Part shown: piece after piece, positions 52,701 to 58,131 of the stretch
Layout: every line of letters starts with the position of its first letter
How positions within the stretch are numbered: position 1 is the stretch's first letter
NCBI GenBank assembly: GCA_943331005.2
Contig: CALQJX020000024.1
Coordinates: 1-58,131, forward strand
Direction: 5' to 3'
Origin: Bordetella parapertussis
GTDB taxonomy: Bacteria > Bacteroidota > Bacteroidia > Chitinophagales > Chitinophagaceae
Length of the DNA: 58,131 nt
The notes under the pieces: generated by a model
Seen by the model: only the letters and a program-made list of their open reading frames with translations
Databases searched by the model: none
What the model was told of the DNA's origin: nothing
Translations under genes and position numbers: made by a program

Positions 52701-53879
52701 GGCCTTATAGCAGGTACTACTACCGTTAGTTATACTGTTACCAATAGTTGCACATCGCGTACTGCTACCAAAATTGTTACTGTCAATCCGGTTGTTATTC
52801 CTTCTATTAGTATTGCATCAGCAGCAGGTGATACGGTATGCTCTGGTACATCTGTGGTATACACTGCTGCAGCGACATTTGCCGGTACAGCACCTGTGTA
52901 TACCTGGAAGGTGAACGGTCTTATTGTAGGTAGCGGCAGTGCTTATACATATTTTCCTGTTGCAGGTGATACAGTAAGTGTTTCGCTTGCTAGCAGTCAG
53001 GCATGTGCTATGCCTGCAATAGTAGCAGATACCATGCCTATGACAGTCATAAGCATGGCTATGCCGGTAGCTTCTTTGGGCGTGGCTCCGGATGATACTG
53101 CCTGTGCAGGTACTCCGGTTTCATTTACTGCTTCGCCATCGTACGGAGGCGCAGCACCTGCGTACATGTGGTATGTGAATAGTGTAATGGCGGGTAGTGG
53201 TTCACTCTATGTTTATACGCCTGCCAACGGAGATGTTGTTTATTGTCGCATGATCAGCAATTTCAGATGTCGTCTTGCAGATACAGTTAGCAGCAGTAAT
53301 GTGCTCATGACCGTAGATCCCCTCTATATTCCTGTTGTCAGTATTTCAGCTGCTCCGGGTTTGTCTGCCCCTGCAGGTGATCCTATTACACTTACTGCAT
53401 CTGTTATCAACGCAGGTCCATCACCTTTATATCAGTGGGTAGTAAATGGTTTCATAATTCCGGGTGCAACTAACAACACATATACCAGCAGCACCTTTGC
53501 CGATTATGATTCTGTAACGTGTAGTGTTACAGGTAGTGGTGTTTGTAATATCACTACTTACAACTCTGTATACATTACCATAACTCCTGCAGGAGTGAAT
53601 GATGTTACATCAGGTTTTGATGTGCATCTGTTCCCTAACCCCAATAAGGGTGGTTTCCGCATCAAGGGTACTATCGGAACTATGAATGGGCTCCCTGTAG
53701 AAATGGTGATCACCAATACCCTGGGTCAGGTAGTATTCACGGGCAATAGTACCACTGCAGATAACGGGTCTGTAAATGAAGACATTCAGTTGCCGGTTTC
53801 TTTGGTAAATGGTGTCTACATACTCAGTCTCCGTTCTGGCGAGGAGAACAAAATGTTCCGCTTTGTTATAGACAAATAG
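49755..53879 (+). CDS. Modular surface protein with type A T9SS sorting domain
   Basis: 1374 residues from the ATG at 49755, which begins a clean signal peptide (1-20); in-frame ATGs at 49662, 49722 and 49746 are also possible. Right after the signal are five modules (bases 49821-50890) of the same 72-74-residue type as in the 2515-residue adhesin, such as ITGSSVVCLGGSATL ... GGIWVSSNPAIASI. An Ig-like segment, a PKD-like FGDGDSTL region and a large conserved domain with FDPNDIVVAPEGNI (about 800-970) follow. A sixth module (ITGPANACIGYPS) and three Ig-like repeats (YTWKVNGLIVGSGSAYTY, YMWYVNS and YQWVVNG) come next. It ends with a type A sorting tail: DVHLFPNPNKGGFRIKG ... NGVYILSLRSGEENKMFRFVIDK (key PNP, G.Y). 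Probable T9SS cargo, surface-anchored. Confidence 0.88.
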   Translation: MNKIVLTLLAILFSFAAFAALPPITGTASICEGSTTTLSNATPGGTWSSGTVSIATIGSATGVVAGIAAGTTTITYTDGVSSVYAVVTVNAVPAAITGSSVVCLGGSATLANVTPGGIWVSSNPAIASISFSTGVVTGVSLGTASISYTVPSGCSAMRVITVNPIPVVTLASSIVCVGTTTTFTASPIGGVWSMLPTGIASVAGAGITGLAVGTTVLNYTAGGCATTRSLTVNAAIGSITGPSTVCVGSAITLINSTSGGTWSSANPAVANISSSTGILTGNSVGTTTVSYNVTGCIATTVITVNGAPTGITGPASVCVGSVITLTGFGAVSATWSSGTTSVATVGTSGNVTGVAAGTSVITYNTGCGSTTRIVSVNSSCAGTPVPGAASVSASVVCSGTALVLSLPAYTPVCGHAIQWQYSPDGLSWTNLPGATTAPFTYMPTAAYYYRCGITCVAGGTSAFSGPVHVTVDFSIAAHSIISAPDTACSATHFYIAACGVSPSFSAVTFFGDGDSTLTALSTTTLSDAHIFHTYTLPGTYSVTQIMYNGATAVDTVTFNYVYNFCRTLPIRFYHDNNSNCIYDGADQLNVAAVSVRIDSNGVPVDTITATTGFFYKAYGAPGTVYAFRPYSVSGGLIVACPATTVIYDTIVSYTNTYQLKYFGVRCGAPTSGFDLKVNATSATGRHTQRFDIIVSNFYCSATSPVVKLTFSPKYGYFPGTFPCYMTTPLPTSVAGNTMTWNLSALSANATRTITVWLERPSTIGPWLIPGDTVHSEISVSPTVGDFDISNNVITKIDTVRSSFDPNDIVVAPEGNILPCTQLQYKVRFENTGNDTARNIYVLDTLSSQLDPSSLQAVIASHPMNIAVINDGVRNIAKFEFPNINLPDSSHHNLCSGTFIFNIKARSTLPDGLEIRNRVGIYFDENPVVMTNEVVNTGGIPAITGPANACIGYPSQYYNLMPSGYWASSTPAVGSIGTAGIVSGLIAGTTTVSYTVTNSCTSRTATKIVTVNPVVIPSISIASAAGDTVCSGTSVVYTAAATFAGTAPVYTWKVNGLIVGSGSAYTYFPVAGDTVSVSLASSQACAMPAIVADTMPMTVISMAMPVASLGVAPDDTACAGTPVSFTASPSYGGAAPAYMWYVNSVMAGSGSLYVYTPANGDVVYCRMISNFRCRLADTVSSSNVLMTVDPLYIPVVSISAAPGLSAPAGDPITLTASVINAGPSPLYQWVVNGFIIPGATNNTYTSSTFADYDSVTCSVTGSGVCNITTYNSVYITITPAGVNDVTSGFDVHLFPNPNKGGFRIKGTIGTMNGLPVEMVITNTLGQVVFTGNSTTADNGSVNEDIQLPVSLVNGVYILSLRSGEENKMFRFVIDK
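49821..50890 (+). repeat. Five tandem modules of the 74-residue family
   Basis: About 1070 bases encode five units averaging 214 bases (71 residues), with the ITG..xVC.G / GGTWSS / IATI / TGVVTG / AGT / TVN landmarks shared with the modules at 20011-25560. A further single module lies near 52570-52790. Confidence 0.8.
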
Positions 53880-53908
53880 CAGGCTTCTGTACCTGCTGTA
53901 AAAGATGT

Positions 53909-53916
53909 AGTTTTGA
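53909..53916 (+). promoter_or_regulatory. Candidate -7 element of moeA (TAGTTTTG), leaderless
   Basis: TAGTTTTG matches the consensus with its final G 6 bases before the moeA ATG at 53923. Transcription would begin at the start codon. Confidence 0.45.
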
Positions 53917-53922
53917 TTCTGT

Positions 53923-55137
53923 ATGGCATTAATTACGGTAGCTGCTGCAGAGGATATCATCATGTCACATGCCGCAGGGTATGGAATAGAAATGCTGCCC
54001 TTTCAGCTGGCAAAGGGTAGGGTACTTGCAGCAGATATATTGGCCGACAGATCTCTGCCACCATATAACAGAGTTACTATGGATGGTATTGCCATAAAGT
54101 ACTCCTCGTTTATTACAGGTATACGTCAATTCCGTATTTGTGCTACTATGGCTGCAGGTAACGAACCTCCTGCCATAGTTGATCCTTCAGATTGTGTGGA
54201 ACTGATGACAGGTTGTGCACTACCTGCAGCTACAGATACCGTTATCCGATATGAGGATATAACCATCAGTGATGGCATTGCTACCATCAATCTGGAATCA
54301 TTGAAACAAGGCGCCAATGTGCATCTTGAAGGTGCAGATAAATTGTTTGGAGATGTAGTAGTGCATGCCGGTGCGGTAATAGATGCTGCAGTAATAAGTA
54401 TGGCCGCATCTGTCGGTAAGCATATGCTCGAAGTTCACAAACTGCCATCTGTGGTGGTACTCTCCACCGGAAACGAATTGGTGGATGTGCAGGATGAACC
54501 CGGATTATATCAGGTGCGCCGTTCCAACAGTTACACTATTCAGGCTGCACTGAAACAATATGGCATAGAAGCAGTTTTGCTGCATGTAAATGATGAACTT
54601 TTGGCCACAAGAAAGATATTGCAAAAATGTTTGAATGAATATGATGTGATAATGCTAAGTGGTGGTGTTTCTATGGGTAAGTTCGATTTTGTACCTCAGG
54701 CACTTCAGGAATCTGGTGTTTCCCAACATTTTCATAAGGTAATGCAAAGGCCTGGTAAGCCATTCTGGTTTGGCACACATGCAGCAAGCAACACACGCAT
54801 ATTTGCCTTCCCGGGCAATCCGGTTTCGGCATTCCTTTGTTTGTACAGGTACTTCGTACCATGGTTGCAACAATGTATGGGCATTTTGAAACTACAGCGA
54901 CCTGTAGCAATGCTGGGGGCGGATGTTTCCTTTCAGCCGGCACTTCAATACTTTATGCAGGTATCACTTGCGCTTAATGATCTGGGGGTACTGGTAGCTA
55001 TGCCTGTAACCGGCAATGGCTCAGGCGATTTTTCTAATTTGCTGCAGTCAAATGCTTTCATGGAATTACCTGCGGATATTACTAACTTTAGGAAGGGCGA
55101 AGTGTTTGCCATTTGGCCTTTTAAACAGCTATTCTGA
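53923..55137 (+). CDS. moeA: Molybdopterin molybdotransferase
   Basis: Inserts molybdate into adenylated molybdopterin to complete the molybdenum cofactor. The 404-residue length is normal. Motifs are PPYNRVTMDGIAIKY (about 45-59; conserved PxFDxSxMDGYA region), GCALPAATDTVIRYED, VVVLSTGNELVDV (about 182-194), SGGVSMGKFDFVPQAL (about 246-261), GKPFWFGT and FAFPGNPVSAF (about 288-298). A consensus -7 element lies immediately upstream. moaC begins 2 bases after the stop, so this is an operon. No moaA, moaB, moaD or moaE was found nearby. Confidence 0.95.
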   Translation: MALITVAAAEDIIMSHAAGYGIEMLPFQLAKGRVLAADILADRSLPPYNRVTMDGIAIKYSSFITGIRQFRICATMAAGNEPPAIVDPSDCVELMTGCALPAATDTVIRYEDITISDGIATINLESLKQGANVHLEGADKLFGDVVVHAGAVIDAAVISMAASVGKHMLEVHKLPSVVVLSTGNELVDVQDEPGLYQVRRSNSYTIQAALKQYGIEAVLLHVNDELLATRKILQKCLNEYDVIMLSGGVSMGKFDFVPQALQESGVSQHFHKVMQRPGKPFWFGTHAASNTRIFAFPGNPVSAFLCLYRYFVPWLQQCMGILKLQRPVAMLGADVSFQPALQYFMQVSLALNDLGVLVAMPVTGNGSGDFSNLLQSNAFMELPADITNFRKGEVFAIWPFKQLF

Positions 55138-55139
55138 TA

Positions 55140-55619
55140 ATGAGCGCATTCTCTCATCTTAATGAAAGTGGTCAGCCAAATATGGTTGATGTTACTGAAA
55201 AACAGGTCACTAAGCGCACTGCAACTGCAAGAAGTATAGTTGTGTTGCCTCCTGTTATTATGCAGCAGTTGGTAAATGGGGAAATCAGATCGGCCAAAGG
55301 TGCGGTTTTTCAGATCGCAGTTATTGCAGGTATTATGGCTGCCAAGAAAACCGGCGAACTGATACCACTTTGCCATCCGCTGGGGTTGGATAATTGTAAC
55401 ATAGCTATTTCTGTAAACGAACAGCAGGAAGTGGTAATAGATTGTACTGCCACTATCACTGCAAAGACAGGTGTGGAAATGGAAGCGCTTACCGGGGCAA
55501 GTATTGCTGCACTTACAATTTATGATATGTGTAAGGCTATGAGCCATGATATTGTAATTAAAGAAACCAGATTAATTGAGAAAACCGGTGGCAAACGAGA
55601 CTTCAGAAGAGATATTTAA
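55140..55619 (+). CDS. moaC: Cyclic pyranopterin monophosphate synthase
   Basis: Second enzyme of molybdopterin synthesis, converting the MoaA product (3',8-cyclo-7,8-dihydro-GTP) to cyclic pyranopterin monophosphate. 159 residues, normal length. Motifs are PNMVDVTEKQVTKRTATA, AAKKTGELIPLCHPLGLDNC (catalytic region with KKT and LCHP), and GVEMEALTGASIAALTIYDM (the conserved EMEALTG region with Glu and catalytic Lys following at VCKAMSHDIVI-like MCKAMSHD). Active-site Asp/Lys order is intact. It starts 2 bases after moeA and overlaps mobA. Confidence 0.94.
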   Translation: MSAFSHLNESGQPNMVDVTEKQVTKRTATARSIVVLPPVIMQQLVNGEIRSAKGAVFQIAVIAGIMAAKKTGELIPLCHPLGLDNCNIAISVNEQQEVVIDCTATITAKTGVEMEALTGASIAALTIYDMCKAMSHDIVIKETRLIEKTGGKRDFRRDI

Positions 55620-56217
55620 TCCATCTGTTCCGCTCTATGGCCTTGTGCTTGCAGGTGGGCGTAGTGTGCGCATGGGGCAGGATAAAGGTGCAATGACCTG
55701 GCATGGGAAAGAACAGCGCTATTTTATGGCAGATATGCTGCAAACTTTCTGCGATTCAGTATATATATCCTGTCGTCCAGATCAGTTGTCTTATATTGAT
55801 GCTTCTTATCACACAATTGTCGATAACGTGGATGGTGCAGGGCCTATAGTTGCTATTTTATCTGCTTTTCAGCAATTTCCTGCTGTAGCATGGCTGGTAG
55901 TTGCCTGCGATCTGCCCTTGTTGAGCAATGTATCTTTGCTTCAGTTGATCTCCGCAAGGGATTTCTCAGCAATAGCCACAACTTTTTCCAGTCCGTTCGA
56001 TGGATTGCCTGAGCCACTCATAACTATCTGGGAGCCAGCTGCTTACCCTACACTTCAGGCGCATTTTTCTGAAGGATTCAAATGTCCCCGGAAAGCATTG
56101 ATCCGAAATGAAGAAAAAGTACGTTTATTGACACCCGTTTCCCCCCATGAATTGTTAAATACGAATACCCCGGAGGATACTAAGATAGTTTACGGACAGT
56201 TGTATAATAATATATAA
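55576..56217 (+). CDS. mobA: Molybdenum cofactor guanylyltransferase-like NTP transferase
   Basis: 213 residues. The N-terminal nucleotide-binding loop is LVLAGGRSVRMGQDKGAM (about 23-40), the MobA-type signature (LAGGxSxRMGxDK). VVACDLPLLSN carries the metal-binding Asp; EPLITIWEPAAYP and AHFSEGFKCPRKALIR belong to the C-terminal helices. MobA couples GTP to molybdopterin to make the bis-MGD cofactor used by DMSO-reductase-type enzymes; some homologues use CTP instead. The start is non-ATG: TTG at 55576 (44-base overlap with moaC) or GTG at 55588; the first ATG would remove the loop. Last recognised gene of the operon. Confidence 0.9.
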   Translation: MRKPVANETSEEIFNPSVPLYGLVLAGGRSVRMGQDKGAMTWHGKEQRYFMADMLQTFCDSVYISCRPDQLSYIDASYHTIVDNVDGAGPIVAILSAFQQFPAVAWLVVACDLPLLSNVSLLQLISARDFSAIATTFSSPFDGLPEPLITIWEPAAYPTLQAHFSEGFKCPRKALIRNEEKVRLLTPVSPHELLNTNTPEDTKIVYGQLYNNI

Positions 56218-56425
56218 CTTATTAGCTTTGTTTAGGATCGTAAACGATTCCAGGGTTGTATTATATTTCTCAAAATTGTCATTATACCACCCAACCTAAT
56301 TTCGTTGATCGCTGTCTTTTATGTTGTATTCGTATAGTATTTGTACGTTGCAAACTACTTTGGAATAAGTGCATCTTGTAAGGGGTGTGGATTTTATTAC
56401 CGCTCATTGCGTAAAATAATGTGCT

Positions 56426-58131
56426 ATGAAGAAAAATTACTATCTTTTATTAGTTGGTTTAATGATGATTACCGGCATGGGGCGTTCTTTTGGCCAGCTT
56501 GTTGGTACAGACTGCTTTTTGCAAGGCAGGTTCCTTGAAGTTGGTGTGAACCAGATGGGGGGCTTTGGTACTTGTACCTCTCCTGCTACTTATCATCCGC
56601 ACGTTTGTTGTGGAACTGTCACAGCGTTTACGCCGGGTGGCAACCTCGATGCCGTATACGACTGGGGGCATGATGGCTGGAGTGTAGGTTCGCCTCAGTT
56701 AATGGGTGTTTATTCTATTCCTGGCTTTCCACAAGAAGGTTGGTCTATACAGGTTGGTGCTACAGAGTATCGTAATGGTGCTTGGGGTGGCGTTTGTACT
56801 GGTGCCTTCGCAATTCCAGGTGGCCATACAGGTTACACCAATGTTGGTGGCAGGGCAACCGAATATTGGAACGGTAACGTTGCCGGTCTCAATATCAAAT
56901 CACAGACAAGAATAGACACTATGGCTTCATGGGTTGTAGTAACTGCTGTTATCCGTAACACAACAGCTACACCTATTGCCGGTATTTACTACCAGCGTAC
57001 ACTCGATCCGGATAACACTTCTTTCTGGAGCGGAACACCTGTAACAAGAAACAGAATTGTCCATCAGAATGAAGATGGAAGGCATATGGTAATGGTGAGT
57101 GCCAATGGCGAAACTGCTGCATCTGGTACCACTCCTGCATATAATGCTACAAACAGTTATCTCGCACTCGCTACAAAAGATTGCCGTGCAAGGTGTTGTG
57201 TAATATCCGGCCTTTCGCCTTCTAACACTCCTTCTACAATCTGGACCAGTATTCCGTCTGCTCCATCCGGTCCTGTTACTTTGGGCGCATTAGGTGCAAC
57301 AAATCTTGCAGATCAGGGTATCTCTCTTATTTATAATTTGGGTACTATTGCCGGTTTCGATAGCACTATTATCTCTTATGCATATGTATACAACAGCGCA
57401 ACTGGTATAGACAGTGCATTCCCCGATCCTCAGATAGTGCTCAATGGTACTCCTCGCCCGGTAGTTCCTGTACCATACCCAAACAGAGATACTTTCAATA
57501 TGTGCCTCTATCCTGGTATGACCAGTCTGAATGTTGATATCAATTTCGCAGAAGAAGGAAACTGGAGCTGGAGCAAATGGACATGGGCGCCAGGTACAGG
57601 CTTGTCTGCTACAACCGGTACACATATCACAATTAATACAACAGTTCTTCCTCCGGTATTTACCTATACTATTACTGGAACAGATAGTGCCTTTGGTATG
57701 AGTAGTTGTCTGAACAAAGTTTTCTATCTTACTATACTCACCTGTAACGGAGCGGAAGCGAACAGCCCTTGCGTAGGTGATACGCTTTGGTTAAACGCAC
57801 CAGGTGATTCTACGGCTGCTGCTTATCAGTGGTATGGTCCGGCTCCATCAACAACAGTATTTTCAACTGCGCAAAGGGCTTTCATTTTCCCGGCCACTGC
57901 TGCCAATAACGGTACTTATTCTGTAATCAAAACAGTCTCAGGTGGCTTCCCCGATACTTCTATTACAAACGTGACCATAAGACATAAGCCTACAGTCTGG
58001 GCATCCAGCAACTCTCCGTTGTGTCTGGGGGCTGCCAATACTTTATTACTTACTTCGGTCACCGACTCGCCGAGCGTCACGTTCAGTTGGTCTAAGACAC
58101 CACCATCCTTCTCGTCAACTTTGCAGAACCC
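56426..58131 (+). CDS. Large secreted surface protein (C-terminus outside window)
   Basis: The frame is open from ATG 56426 to the window edge, giving 568 residues; the C-terminus is missing. A signal peptide (about 1-24, cleavage after SFG) is followed by about 300 residues rich in Gly, Thr, Asn and Tyr with LQGRFLEVGVNQMGGFGTCT, CCGTVTAFTPGGNLDAVYDW and an all-beta repeat-like region. From about 330 there are Ig/PKD-like modules: NWSWSKWTWAPGTGLSATTG (key W, APGTGLS), CVGDTLWLNAPGDSTAAAYQ and CLGAANTLLLTSVTDSPSV. These modules recur in Bacteroidota T9SS cargoes, so a sorting tail probably follows beyond the edge. Function unknown; perhaps an adhesin. Confidence 0.82.
   Translation, partial: MKKNYYLLLVGLMMITGMGRSFGQLVGTDCFLQGRFLEVGVNQMGGFGTCTSPATYHPHVCCGTVTAFTPGGNLDAVYDWGHDGWSVGSPQLMGVYSIPGFPQEGWSIQVGATEYRNGAWGGVCTGAFAIPGGHTGYTNVGGRATEYWNGNVAGLNIKSQTRIDTMASWVVVTAVIRNTTATPIAGIYYQRTLDPDNTSFWSGTPVTRNRIVHQNEDGRHMVMVSANGETAASGTTPAYNATNSYLALATKDCRARCCVISGLSPSNTPSTIWTSIPSAPSGPVTLGALGATNLADQGISLIYNLGTIAGFDSTIISYAYVYNSATGIDSAFPDPQIVLNGTPRPVVPVPYPNRDTFNMCLYPGMTSLNVDINFAEEGNWSWSKWTWAPGTGLSATTGTHITINTTVLPPVFTYTITGTDSAFGMSSCLNKVFYLTILTCNGAEANSPCVGDTLWLNAPGDSTAAAYQWYGPAPSTTVFSTAQRAFIFPATAANNGTYSVIKTVSGGFPDTSITNVTIRHKPTVWASSNSPLCLGAANTLLLTSVTDSPSVTFSWSKTPPSFSSTLQN

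Noticed and set aside
54945..55547. 200-codon minus-strand ORF
   Set aside because: Antisense of the end of moeA and of moaC, both well supported.

Overview
The window comes from a member of the Bacteroidota, most likely a gliding, environmental Chitinophagales/Sphingobacteriia-type bacterium. The evidence is a complete gldK-gldL-gldM-gldN block (type IX secretion system and gliding motor), a PorP/SprF-family protein beside a giant adhesin, type A and type B T9SS sorting tails, a Bacteroidota-style TonB with two ExbD genes, and -7 promoter elements of the TAnnTTTG type. No tRNA, rRNA, CRISPR array, transposase, phage gene or integration site was seen. Codon use and base composition look even, so this reads as core chromosome with large surface-protein genes set into it.

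Layout. 1-958 (-): 5' part of a secreted Ig-like surface protein, cut by the window edge. 1174-1728 (-): inorganic pyrophosphatase. 2069-5199 (+): exbB-exbD-exbD-tonB energy-transduction operon. 5281-10143: GNAT acetyltransferase (-), small lipoprotein, OmpH/Skp-like chaperone, APC permease, heptose-7-phosphate kinase and TauE/SafE permease (+). 10145-13593 (-): GT-C-like membrane protein, the C-terminal half of a split transketolase, and a polyprenyl-type GT2 glycosyltransferase. 13844-14872 (+): tiny lipoprotein and an outer-membrane barrel. 14932-17402 (-): three-gene unit of a secreted coiled-coil protein, a MerR regulator with a very long acidic extension, and a CxxS thioredoxin. 17537-18859 (+): murA with Asp in place of the catalytic Cys.

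19507-28149 (+) holds a 2515-residue adhesin built of about 25 modules of 74 residues, ending in a type B (CHU_C) sorting domain, followed by its PorP/SprF partner. 28310-33399 carries thiolase (-), a MORN-repeat protein (+), a D-cysteine desulfhydrase/ACC deaminase-like enzyme (-), era (-) and a GT2 (-). 33412-38993 adds an NAD-dependent sugar epimerase (-), an acetolactate-synthase-like ThDP enzyme (+) and a YfhO-like membrane protein (+), which together suggest glycan synthesis. 39018-43764 (+): Sel1-repeat protein, SGNH hydrolase with PKD domain and sorting tail, and a YyaL/SPATA20-type protein.

43945-48717 (+) is gldKLMN, followed by comB (2-phosphosulfolactate phosphatase), a second modular adhesin with a type A sorting tail (49755-53879), a molybdenum-cofactor operon moeA-moaC-mobA, and the start of another large secreted protein that runs off the right edge (56426-58131).

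How the genes fit together. The window supplies the T9SS/gliding motor, several of its probable cargoes, an outer-membrane partner, TonB energy transduction, and sugar and lipid enzymes that could decorate the surface. I found no clear undescribed defence or mobile system. The most interesting signals are the Cys-paired 74-residue modules shared by two proteins with different sorting tails, the MerR fusion, candidate leaderless promoters, a 28-bp palindrome between two divergent genes, and a ThDP enzyme/epimerase pair that may make a branched sugar.
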